41,643 bases of DNA, taken from the NCBI GenBank assembly GCA_038232455.1, contig JBBSHU010000011.1:1-41643 (forward strand). The letters run 5' to 3'. The notes under the pieces are model-generated. The model did not search any database. It had not been told where the DNA came from and saw only the letters and a list, made by a program, of their open reading frames with translations. Made by a program: the position numbers and the translations under genes. The first letter of the stretch is position 1; every line of letters starts with the position of its first letter. Positions 15,388-24,243 of this stretch are shown here, in pieces. This stretch comes from DATAQC01 sp038232455. GTDB lineage: Bacteria > Actinomycetota > Acidimicrobiia > Acidimicrobiales > AC-14.

Positions 15388-17409
15388 GTGCCCCCGTTCA
15401 AGGTCGTCAGCTCGTTTCAGCCGGCGGGCGACCAGCCCGCGGCGATCGAAGCCCTGGCCGCGGGGGTCGACCGAGGTGACCGGTTCCAGACCCTGCTGGG
15501 GATCACCGGCAGCGGCAAGAGCGCCACCATCGCCTGGACCATCGAGAAGGTGCAGCGCCCCACCCTGGTGATCGCGCCCAACAAGTCGCTGGCCGCCCAG
15601 CTGGCCAACGAGTTCAAGGAGTTCTTCCCCGAGAACAGGGTCGAGTACTTCGTCTCCTACTACGACTACTACCAGCCCGAGGCCTACATCCCGTCGAGCG
15701 ACACCTACATCGAGAAGGACTCGTCGATCAACGACGAGATCGACCGGCTCCGACACTCCACCACCTCGGCTCTCCTGGCCCGGCGCGACGTGATCGTGGT
15801 GGCCTCGGTCTCGTGCATCTACGGCCTTGGTTCACCGGAGCAGTACGCCAAGCAGGTGCTCTACCTGCGTCCCGGCCAGCAGATCGACCACCGGGCCATC
15901 ATCACCCGCCTGGTCGACATGCAGTACGAGCGCAACGACCTCAACTTCATCCGGGGCAAGTTCCGGGTGCGGGGCGACACCATCGAGGTGTTCCCCGCCT
16001 ACGAGGAGATGGGGGTGCGCATCGAGCTGTTCGGCGACGACGTCGAGCGCATCAGCCGGGTCGACCCTCTCACGGGCGAGCACCTGGGCAGCATCGAGGA
16101 GTTGGAGATCTTCCCCGCCACCCACTACGTGGCCGGCGAGGAGAACATGAAGCGGGCCATCGGTGGCATCGAGACCGAGTTGCGCGAGCGCCTCCAGTGG
16201 TTCGAGAAGGAGGGCAAGCTCCTCGAGGCCCAGCGTCTACGCATGCGCACCGCCTACGACCTGGAGATGATGCAGGAGGTCGGCTTCTGCTCCGGCATCG
16301 AGAACTACTCGCGCCACATCGACGGCCGGGCCCCGGGCGAGCCGCCCCACTCGCTGCTCAGCTTCTTTCCGAATGACTACCTCATGGTCATCGACGAGTC
16401 CCATGTCACGGTGCCTCAGCTCCACGGCCAGTACGAGGGCGACCGGTCGCGCAAGGAGACGCTCGTCGATCACGGCTTCCGCCTTCCCTCGGCGGCTGAC
16501 AACCGGCCCCTGCGCTTCGACGAGTGGTACGAGCGGGTGGGCCAGTGCATCTTCTTGTCGGCCACGCCGGCCGCCTACGAGGTGGACCAGTCCAGCCAGG
16601 TGGTCGAGCAGATCGTGCGGCCTACGGGCCTGGTCGACCCCGAGGTCATCGTCAAGCCCACCAAGGGGCAGATCGACGACCTCATGGAGCAGATCACCTT
16701 CCGCACCGGTCGGGGCGACCGGGTGCTCGTCACCACCCTCACCAAGAAGATGGCCGAGGACCTCACCGACTACCTGCTGGAGCTGGGCGTACGGGTGCGC
16801 TATCTGCACAGCGAGGTCGACACCATCCAGCGCATCGAGATCCTGCGTGACCTGCGCCTGGGCGAGTTCGACGTGCTCGTGGGGATCAACCTCCTCCGGG
16901 AGGGCCTCGACCTCCCCGAGGTCTCGCTCGTGGCCATCCTCGACGCCGACAAGGAGGGGTTCCTGCGGTCGGAGACGTCGCTCATCCAGACCATGGGCCG
17001 GGCCGCCCGCAACGTGGATGGCCAGGTCGTGATGTACGCCGACAAGGTCACCGACTCGATGCAGCGTGCCATCTCCGAGACCACCCGGCGCCGGGGCGTG
17101 CAGGAGGTCTACAACATCGAGCACGGCATCGACCCCCAGACCATCCGCAAGGCGGTCACCGACATCCTCGCCACCCTGCGTCCTGAAGGGGACGGCAAGT
17201 CACCCGCCCCCGGGCGAGACCGCCGCTCTCGGAAGCGTGACCGGGTCCGCAGTGACTTCGCCGAGTTGCCCCACGACGAGCTGGAGCGCCTCATCCGCAC
17301 CCTGGAAGAGGAGATGCACACGGCCGCCACCGATCTGCGCTTCGAGTACGCCGCTCGCCTTCGCGACGAGGTCCACGACTTGAAGCGGGAGCTGCGCCAG
17401 GTCGGCTGA
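15388..17409 (+). CDS. uvrB: Excinuclease ABC subunit B
   Basis: A 673-residue UvrB, the damage-verifying helicase-like subunit of nucleotide excision repair; it is loaded by UvrA and recruits UvrC. Walker A is GITGSGKSA (38-46), the DNA-clamping beta-hairpin region is YYDYYQPEAYIPSSDTYIEK, the DEAD-like motif is DESHVTVPQ, and helicase motif VI is MGRAARN. The C-terminal UVR domain (ELERLIRTLEEEMHTAATDL) that contacts UvrC is present. The GTG at 15388 is supported by the N-terminus (FKVVSSFQPAGDQPAAI) and by the -10 box just upstream. Length is normal for the family. Confidence 0.98.
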   Translation: MPPFKVVSSFQPAGDQPAAIEALAAGVDRGDRFQTLLGITGSGKSATIAWTIEKVQRPTLVIAPNKSLAAQLANEFKEFFPENRVEYFVSYYDYYQPEAYIPSSDTYIEKDSSINDEIDRLRHSTTSALLARRDVIVVASVSCIYGLGSPEQYAKQVLYLRPGQQIDHRAIITRLVDMQYERNDLNFIRGKFRVRGDTIEVFPAYEEMGVRIELFGDDVERISRVDPLTGEHLGSIEELEIFPATHYVAGEENMKRAIGGIETELRERLQWFEKEGKLLEAQRLRMRTAYDLEMMQEVGFCSGIENYSRHIDGRAPGEPPHSLLSFFPNDYLMVIDESHVTVPQLHGQYEGDRSRKETLVDHGFRLPSAADNRPLRFDEWYERVGQCIFLSATPAAYEVDQSSQVVEQIVRPTGLVDPEVIVKPTKGQIDDLMEQITFRTGRGDRVLVTTLTKKMAEDLTDYLLELGVRVRYLHSEVDTIQRIEILRDLRLGEFDVLVGINLLREGLDLPEVSLVAILDADKEGFLRSETSLIQTMGRAARNVDGQVVMYADKVTDSMQRAISETTRRRGVQEVYNIEHGIDPQTIRKAVTDILATLRPEGDGKSPAPGRDRRSRKRDRVRSDFAELPHDELERLIRTLEEEMHTAATDLRFEYAARLRDEVHDLKRELRQVG

Positions 17410-17518
17410 AGGTCGCCAAGGACACAGCGGCTGAGCCGCCGGCGGTACAGCGGATAGACCCGACGACCGGGCCGGGAACCGCTCAGGTCGGACCCCCAAG
17501 CTGCCGAATTCACACGTT

Positions 17519-19329
17519 GTGGGTACCAGACATGCCGGTCCGGGGGGCGCGGTCGTGGTTCGACGCCTGACGGCCCCGCCACCGCCTGTGGGCGATGAGG
17601 CGGCAGCGGACCACGGGCCACCCCTACCGGCAGCGAGGACTCTGGCCGCCCGGGTCTGGGGGGCACCCCTCTGGGCGCACGCCGCCGCTCTCGCCCTGGT
17701 GCTCCTTGCTCTCATGCCCCTGGTGGGGACCAGTGCCTCGTTCTCCGCCGACGAGGGCGCCGCCATCGTCCAGGCCCACCATCCGAGGGGGACGGCTGGG
17801 TCGTCGATCACCCCCTGCCTCAGGTCGACCCTGGTCAACGGGCGTACCCCCTCGAGCTCTCGGAGCGTGGTGACAAGGGGACGGCCCCGTTCGCCAAGCA
17901 TCCGCTCTACGCACTCCTTCTGGCTGGCGCCGACCGGGCGGGTGGTCAGCTGGCCATGGTCCTGTTCTCGATGGCCGGGACGGTGCTCGCCGCGTGGCTG
18001 GCCGCTGCTCTCGCGCGCCACCTTCGTCCCGAGCTGCCACGGCCCTCCCTGTGGATCACCGGCCTGGCCACTCCGCTCCTGTTCGACGGCTACCTGGTGA
18101 TCGCCCACACCCTCGGTGCGGCGGCGGCCGCAGGAGCGGTGCTCCTCGCCGTGCGGGCGACGGAGGATCGTCGTCGTCGTGGCCTCGCGATCGCCGGCGC
18201 CGCCGGGTGTGTCGTGATCGCCGTTCTGCTCCGCAACGAAGCCGTGTTCTGGGGCGTCGCTCTCGGCGTCGCTCTCGGCGTCCTCGCCTACCGCCGGCGC
18301 AGCCGGGTGCTGGCGGGGGCAGCCGTCGCCATGGTTGGCGCCGCGGGGCTCGCCCACCTGGGTGAGGCAGTGTGGATAGACCGGATTCTCGGTGGTCATG
18401 CCGTGGCCCTCGGCGAATCACCGGACAAGGGGATCGGTCTCGTGGCGGGGCGGGCCCAGAGCATCGTACTGACCTGGTTCCGACCCGGGTACGGCCTGTT
18501 TCAAGGCGCCGAGCTGGCCCTCGTGCTCATGCTCGCAGCCATTGTCGCCGGCGGCCTGGCCGCTCGGCGACGCCCACCCGACCGCCGGGCGATCATGGGG
18601 CTCCTGGCGGTCGCGGCGGTCGCGTCGCTGGGCGCGTTCGCGGCCGCACCCACCAATCTGGTCCCTGGGCTGCTCGTGGCATGTCCGTTGATCGCCGCCG
18701 GCCTGGTGGTTCTACGGCGTTCGAGCCTCCGAGAGGCGCCGGCGCAGGTGGCCTTCGGGACGTTCGCCTTGTTCGCCTTCGCGGTGATCGCAACCCAGTA
18801 TGCGCGGGGTGGTTCGGGTGAGTGGGGTGGTCGGTACTTCGCCCTGGGCCTTCCGGTGTTGATTCCTGTCGTCCTCCTCGCCCTGGCCGATGCAGGCGCA
18901 CTGCTCGACGGGTCCACCCGCAGGGCCGCTGCCGGCGCGCTTGTCGTCTGCTCGCTGTCGACGACCGCGATGGGTCTCACCAGTCTGTCGGACACCCATC
19001 GCTTCACCGCCCGGTTCATGGCGACGGTCGACCAGGCCGGCCGCGGGATCGCCGGGGTGGGCGAGAAGCCGGTGTTGATCGCCACCAGCGGCGCCGTGCC
19101 CCGCCTGGCCTGGGCGACGTTCGATCGTCAGCGCTGGCTCCTGGCCGATCCTGGCGACCTCGGTCCCCTGGCGGCACGACTACGGACGGCCGGCGTGGAC
19201 CGCCTGGTCCTGGTAACCGACACGCCGGCACGCGACCTGGCCGAGCTCGGTCCCGGCCTCGAGGTGATCTCGAATGGTGGACAGTCGCCTGGCGGCAGAT
19301 GGCATGTCGTCCAGCTCAGGCTCACCTGA
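17519..19329 (+). CDS. GT-C-type membrane glycosyltransferase-like protein, frame broken by one base
   Basis: A multi-pass membrane protein of about 603 residues if one base is restored. The first part (17519 to about 17790) gives APLWAHAAALALVLLALMPL and the loop SFSADEGAAIVQ, with the DE acidic pair typical of GT-C enzymes (ArnT/PMT-like). After the five-G run at 17787-17791 the reading frame changes; the next frame continues as GDGWVVDHPLPQVDP and KHPLYALLLAG, which matches the tandem paralogue at 19336. Adding one G joins the two exactly. At least eight further hydrophobic helices follow. It likely transfers a lipid-linked sugar outside the membrane; substrate unknown. An undercalled base is likelier than a dead gene because the 3' part keeps normal codon bias. 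Confidence 0.72.
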
Positions 19330-19335
19330 GACACC

Positions 19336-21213
19336 GTGGCCCGACGCGCGGCGACCCGGCCGACCTCCGCCCACCTGGCGGCATCCGGTGGTACCGGGGT
19401 AGCCGGTCCGCTCCTCGCTCCCACCGCGTCCCCGAGGGTGTCGTCCTCCGGCGCCGGGCCGGCGACCGTCGAGGCCCGATCGCGGCGAGGCCCACGGCGC
19501 CCTGTCGCCTCGAGCCTCTGGTCGGCCCCATTGTGGGCGCACTGCCTCGCCTTATCGCTGCTCCTCGCTGTCCTGTTCCCGTTCATGAGCCCGAGCGGCT
19601 CGATGACCTCGGACGAAGGGGCCTATGCCCTCCAGGCGAGTGCTCTCCGGCACGGGTCGTGGGCCTATGACTACAAGGCGGCGCCGTTCGACCCGGACGG
19701 ACGTTCGTTTCCCGTGGTACTCAGCCACCGGAGTGGTCAGAGCTACTACACGTACATTCAGCACCCCGCCTATCCGGTCCTGCTGAGCGGCGTCTCGGCT
19801 CTCGCCGGTACCACCGTCGGTCTCCACCTTCTGGCGCTCCTGGGCACCGTCGGCACCGCGGCGGCCGCCTGGCTGCTGGCCGGGGAGGTCAATGAGCGAC
19901 TTCTCCGTGCCGCCTTCTGGCTGGCCGCCCTGAGTCCCGCCCTCGTCAACGGCTACCTCCTGTGGGCGCACACTCTTGCCGCCGCCGTTGCCGGACTCAC
20001 CCTGGTGGCACTTGTTCGGACGTTGCGGCGGGGCACCACCGCGTGGAGGACGGTCGCAACGGCAACCGGCCTGGCCGTCGGTGTCCTTCTACGGTCCGAG
20101 GGGATCCTGTTCGCGATGACCCTGGCCGCGGTGATGGCGGGCGTGGCGTGGCGTCGTCGGGATGCCGAGCACGAGTCAGCCGGGACCGCGGTGGCAGATA
20201 CCCGCGTCCGGATGGTCCGGGCGGGGGTCGCGCTGGTCCTCGTCGCCGGTCCCGCCGTGGTCGCCGCCCTCGCCGAGCGTGTCTGGGTACGGGCCATAGT
20301 CGGCGGGGCGTACGACAGCCTTCACGACCGGGCCGCGGGTAGGCCGTGGCTCTCCGGCCGGCTGACGGCGATCTGGCACGACCTGTTCCAGGGCGCTTAT
20401 GCCGGATCGGGGCGGATCCTGGCACCCTTGGCCCTGGCCGCCATCGTGGGTTTCGGGGTCGTCGCCCTCCGACGTTGGCGCCACGACTCCGTTCCGGCCC
20501 TGGGCATCGGCGTCGCCATCGCCATCGGCCCGACGCTTGTCGAACTCGTCCGCTACCCGCACGAGTCGGCCTCCGGGTTGTTCGCAGCCTGGCCTGTCGC
20601 CCTGCTCGGCCTCGTCCTGGTGCGCTGGCGACGCGAGCGCCAGGTCGTGGGGATCCTTGGCATGACCGTCGGGCTCTTCGCCGTCGCCGTGATCGTCACC
20701 GAATATGCCGATGGCGGCGGGGTGGAGTGGGGCGGGCGCTTCTTCTTCGCGATGCTGGCGCCACTCGCGGTGCTGGCCGTGGTCGGCCTCGACCGTGCGC
20801 TGTCCAGGGCGCCACGTGCCGGGAGGTACGCAGCTTCGGGTCTGTTGGCCTCGCTTGCCCTCGCCAACGCCGTTCTGGGGGTCGGCGTGGTCGCCCAGCT
20901 CCGGGCCGACCAGGGCGGCCTGGCTGAAGCTGTCGCACGGCACCCGGCACCGGTGACGGTGACAACCGTTCCCGCACTGCCCCGGGTGGCATGGTCGACC
21001 CACGACACTGTGAGTTGGATGCTCACCGACGCCGTCGGACTCCAGGACGTGCTCGCGGGGCTGCGCTCGCGAGGTCTGACCGAGGTGGCCGTCGTCACCG
21101 CTCGCCCGGGTCCGGGGCGGGCAGCGTCACTGGCCGGTTTTCCCACCCTCGAAGAGATCGACGAGCCCGACCTGGCCGCCCACGGCCTCGGGCTCTACGT
21201 CCTCCACCCCTGA
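19336..21213 (+). CDS. GT-C-type membrane glycosyltransferase-like protein
   Basis: A 625-residue polytopic membrane protein and tandem paralogue of the gene just upstream (six bases between). After a 60-residue basic cytoplasmic tail comes SAPLWAHCLALSLLLAVLFP, then the first outer loop with TSDEGAYALQA, the acidic pair expected at the active site of GT-C glycosyltransferases. QHPAYPVLLSG corresponds to KHPLYALLLAG in the paralogue. About ten hydrophobic segments follow, and a soluble C-terminal domain (about 520-625). The probable role is addition of a sugar from a polyprenyl-phosphate donor to a cell-surface molecule. The GTG start lacks a ribosome site and probably depends on coupling to the upstream gene. 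Confidence 0.83.
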   Translation: MARRAATRPTSAHLAASGGTGVAGPLLAPTASPRVSSSGAGPATVEARSRRGPRRPVASSLWSAPLWAHCLALSLLLAVLFPFMSPSGSMTSDEGAYALQASALRHGSWAYDYKAAPFDPDGRSFPVVLSHRSGQSYYTYIQHPAYPVLLSGVSALAGTTVGLHLLALLGTVGTAAAAWLLAGEVNERLLRAAFWLAALSPALVNGYLLWAHTLAAAVAGLTLVALVRTLRRGTTAWRTVATATGLAVGVLLRSEGILFAMTLAAVMAGVAWRRRDAEHESAGTAVADTRVRMVRAGVALVLVAGPAVVAALAERVWVRAIVGGAYDSLHDRAAGRPWLSGRLTAIWHDLFQGAYAGSGRILAPLALAAIVGFGVVALRRWRHDSVPALGIGVAIAIGPTLVELVRYPHESASGLFAAWPVALLGLVLVRWRRERQVVGILGMTVGLFAVAVIVTEYADGGGVEWGGRFFFAMLAPLAVLAVVGLDRALSRAPRAGRYAASGLLASLALANAVLGVGVVAQLRADQGGLAEAVARHPAPVTVTTVPALPRVAWSTHDTVSWMLTDAVGLQDVLAGLRSRGLTEVAVVTARPGPGRAASLAGFPTLEEIDEPDLAAHGLGLYVLHP

Positions 21214-21228
21214 GCGATCGCGCAACGC

Positions 21229-21263
21229 GCTCGTTCCCGAACGAGCCGGCACGCCGGTAGTCT
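21229..21263 (+). promoter_or_regulatory. uvrA promoter with 18-base palindrome over the -35 region
   Basis: TAGTCT at 21258-21263 is a -10 box seven bases before the uvrA GTG, which has no Shine-Dalgarno. A perfect inverted repeat GCTCGTTC-CC-GAACGAGC covers 21229-21246, overlapping where the -35 would lie. That placement suits a repressor operator, possibly for SOS control, although the half-site order differs from the GAAC-N4-GTTC box known from other actinobacteria. Confidence 0.5.
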
Positions 21264-21270
21264 CGGCGGA

Positions 21271-24240
21271 GTGGCTGACACGCTTGTCATTCGAGGCGCC
21301 CGCGAGCACAACCTGCGCAATGTGTCCCTCGAGCTGCCGCGGGACAAGCTCATCGTTTTCACGGGCCTGTCCGGCTCCGGGAAGTCGTCGCTGGCCTTCG
21401 ACACGATCTACGCCGAGGGGCAACGAAGGTACGTGGAGTCCCTCTCGTCGTACGCCCGGCAGTTCCTCGGCCAGATGGACAAGCCCGACGTCGACTTCAT
21501 CGAGGGCCTGTCGCCGGCGATCTCCATCGACCAGAAGTCGGCCTCGCGGAACCCCCGGTCGACGGTCGGGACCATCACCGAGGTCTACGACTACCTTCGG
21601 CTCCTCTACGCGCGTATCGGTATCCCTCACTGCCCAAAATGTGGAGCGGTGGTCACCCGTCAGACGCCCCAGCAGATCGTCGACCGGGTGCTGGAGCTGC
21701 CCGAGGGGACCCGGTTCCAGGTGCTGGCCCCGGTGGTGAGGGGTCGCAAGGGGGAGTACGAGGGTCTCCTGAGCGAGCTGGCCGGCCAGGGGTACGCTCG
21801 GGCCCGCGTCGACGGGGTGCTGCGGGAGCTGACCGGCCCCGACAGCGACCAGGCCGAGGCCCTGGCCCGCTACGAGAACCACACCATCGAGGTGGTCGTC
21901 GACCGCCTGGTGCGACGCGACGGCATCGAGCGCCGCCTCACCGACTCCATGGAGACGGCGCTGCGCCTGGCCGACGGGGTGGCCGAGGTGGAGATCGTCC
22001 CCCGCGATCCGGAGCCCGGCGAGGCCGCTCCCGACGAGCCCGGCGAGGCCGCTCCCGACGAGCCCGGCGAGGCCGCTCCCGACGAGCCCGGCGAGGCCGC
22101 TCCCGACGAGCCCGGCGAGCGTCAGGTCTTCACCTTCAGCCAGCACCTGGCCTGTCCCAACGACGGCACGTCGTTCGACGAGCTGGCGCCCCGCAACTTC
22201 TCGTTCAACTCGCCCTACGGAGCGTGCCCGCACTGCGACGGCCTCGGTACACGCTTCGAGGTCGACCCCGAGCTGGTCATCCCCAACCCCGACCTCACCC
22301 TCGACGAGGGGGCGGTCGCGCCCTGGGCGGGCGCCCGGGGCGAGTACTTCCACCGGGTGCTGGCGGCGGTGGCCGAGTCCTACGGCTTCCGGGTCACCAC
22401 CCCGTGGCGCAAGCTCAAGAAGTCACAGCAGAAGGTGCTTCTCTACGGATCCGGCACCCGCCAGATCCACGTCCAGTACCGGAACCGCTATGGCCGCACC
22501 CGCTCGTACCACACCCTCTACGAGGGCGCCGTGCCTTACCTGCAGCGGCGCCACTCCGAGGCCGAGTCCGACTACATGCGCGACCAGATCGAGGGCTACA
22601 TGCGCCAAGTCGCGTGCCCGGATTGCGGCGGTGCCCGCCTGAAGCCCGAGTCACTGGGTGTCACCGTGAGCGGCCGCAACCTCTTCGAGCTGTGCAACCT
22701 GTCGATCGCCAAGTCGGCCGAGGCCCTCGAGACCCTCGCGCTTTCCGAGCGCGACCGCATGATCGCCGAGCGGGTCGTGCGCGAGGTCAACGCCCGCATG
22801 CGGTTCCTGCTCGACGTCGGCCTCGACTACCTCAGCCTCAACCGCTCGGCGGGCACGCTCGCCGGGGGCGAGGCCCAGCGCATCCGCCTGGCCAGCCAGA
22901 TCGGCAGCGGCCTGGTCGGTGTGCTCTACGTACTCGACGAGCCGTCGATCGGGCTCCACCAGCGCGACAACCGCAAGCTCGTCGACACGCTCGTGCGCCT
23001 ACGCGACCTGGGCAACACCGTCATCGTCGTCGAGCACGACGAGGAGACCATCCGGGTGGCCGACCACGTGGTCGACATCGGCCCCGGTGCCGGCGAGCAC
23101 GGCGGCGAGGTGGTGGTGTCGGGCACGGTGGCCGACCTGGAGGCGTCCGAGACGTCGATCACGGGCCAGTACCTGAGCGGGGCCAGAACTATCCCTGTTC
23201 CCGCGCTGCGCCGGGAGACGGGTGACCAGTGGCTCGTCATCCGGGGAGCGAGGGAGCACAACCTCAAGTCGATCGACGTCGAGTTCCCCCTGGGGTGCTT
23301 CATCTGCGTCACCGGGGTGTCGGGATCAGGCAAGTCCACCCTGGTCAACGACATCCTCTACCGGGCCCTCATGCAACGGATCTACCGGTCCAAGGTCGTG
23401 CCCGGCCGCCATCGCACGATCGAGGGTGATGAGCACCTCGACAAGGTGATCAACATCGACCAGTCGCCGATCGGCCGCACGCCCCGCTCGAACGCCGCGA
23501 CCTACACCGGTGTCTTCGATCACATCCGACGACTGTTCAGCCAGACCCAGGAGGCCAAGGTCCGCGGCTACCTGCCCGGGCGCTTCTCGTTCAACGTCAA
23601 GGGGGGCCGCTGCGAGGCATGCGCCGGCGACGGCACCATCAAGATCGAGATGCACTTCCTCCCCGACGTCTACGTGCCCTGCGAGGTGTGCAAGGGGGCC
23701 CGCTACAACCGCGACACCCTCGACATCCAGTTCAAGGGCAAGAACATCGCCGAGGTCCTGAACCTGTCGTGCGAGGAAGCGGCGGAGTTCTTCGGCAACC
23801 AGCCTCCGATCGCCCGCCACCTGGTGACCCTCGTCGACGTGGGTCTGGGCTACGTGCGCCTCGGCCAGCCCGCCCCCACGCTGTCGGGCGGTGAGGCCCA
23901 GCGGGTCAAACTGGCCAGCGAGCTGTCGAAGCGGTCGACGGGCCACACCATCTACATCCTCGACGAGCCCACCACCGGCCTGCACTTCGAGGACATCCGC
24001 AAGCTCCTGCAGGTGCTCAGCCGCCTGGTCGACGCCGGCAACACCGTGCTGGTGATCGAGCACAACCTCGACGTGATCAAGTCGGCCGACTGGCTCGTCG
24101 ATCTCGGCCCCGAGGGCGGCGACGGCGGCGGCCTGGTCATCGTAGAGGGCCCTCCGGAGGTCGTGGCCAAGACCTCCGATAGCTACACCGGCCAGTTCCT
24201 GCCCCCCGTCCTCGCGACCAGCCGGTCAGGGGACCGGTAG
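21271..24240 (+). CDS. uvrA: Excinuclease ABC subunit A
   Basis: A 989-residue UvrA, the damage-sensing dimeric ABC ATPase of nucleotide excision repair. Walker A motifs are GLSGSGKSS (32-40) and GVSGSGKST (682-690); signatures are LAGGEAQR and LSGGEAQR. The C-terminal zinc module (CEAC...CEVC) is complete. In the N-terminal zinc module the first pair reads CPND (295-298) instead of CxxC, while CPHC (319-322) is intact. Just before it, residues 248-283 are a pure tandem repeat of EPGEAAPD, coded by a 24-base repeat. The GTG at 21271 follows a -10 box by seven bases, indicating a leaderless message. UvrA stop and the convergent methyltransferase stop are three bases apart. Confidence 0.98.
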   Translation: MADTLVIRGAREHNLRNVSLELPRDKLIVFTGLSGSGKSSLAFDTIYAEGQRRYVESLSSYARQFLGQMDKPDVDFIEGLSPAISIDQKSASRNPRSTVGTITEVYDYLRLLYARIGIPHCPKCGAVVTRQTPQQIVDRVLELPEGTRFQVLAPVVRGRKGEYEGLLSELAGQGYARARVDGVLRELTGPDSDQAEALARYENHTIEVVVDRLVRRDGIERRLTDSMETALRLADGVAEVEIVPRDPEPGEAAPDEPGEAAPDEPGEAAPDEPGEAAPDEPGERQVFTFSQHLACPNDGTSFDELAPRNFSFNSPYGACPHCDGLGTRFEVDPELVIPNPDLTLDEGAVAPWAGARGEYFHRVLAAVAESYGFRVTTPWRKLKKSQQKVLLYGSGTRQIHVQYRNRYGRTRSYHTLYEGAVPYLQRRHSEAESDYMRDQIEGYMRQVACPDCGGARLKPESLGVTVSGRNLFELCNLSIAKSAEALETLALSERDRMIAERVVREVNARMRFLLDVGLDYLSLNRSAGTLAGGEAQRIRLASQIGSGLVGVLYVLDEPSIGLHQRDNRKLVDTLVRLRDLGNTVIVVEHDEETIRVADHVVDIGPGAGEHGGEVVVSGTVADLEASETSITGQYLSGARTIPVPALRRETGDQWLVIRGAREHNLKSIDVEFPLGCFICVTGVSGSGKSTLVNDILYRALMQRIYRSKVVPGRHRTIEGDEHLDKVINIDQSPIGRTPRSNAATYTGVFDHIRRLFSQTQEAKVRGYLPGRFSFNVKGGRCEACAGDGTIKIEMHFLPDVYVPCEVCKGARYNRDTLDIQFKGKNIAEVLNLSCEEAAEFFGNQPPIARHLVTLVDVGLGYVRLGQPAPTLSGGEAQRVKLASELSKRSTGHTIYILDEPTTGLHFEDIRKLLQVLSRLVDAGNTVLVIEHNLDVIKSADWLVDLGPEGGDGGGLVIVEGPPEVVAKTSDSYTGQFLPPVLATSRSGDR
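22012..22119 (+). repeat. 24-base tandem repeat inside uvrA, 4.5 copies
   Basis: Four identical 24-base units, each starting GAGCCCGGCGAGGCCGCTCC, at 22012, 22036, 22060 and 22084, plus a 12-base half unit to 22119. Each unit codes EPGEAAPD, so changes in copy number stay in frame. The array falls in the loop between the UvrB-binding region and the first zinc module. Confidence 0.97.
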
Positions 24241-24243
24241 GCA

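Noticed and set aside
17428..17438. CGGCTGAGCCG after uvrB as a terminator
   Set aside because: A five-base stem with a one-base loop cannot form a useful hairpin and no T tract follows.
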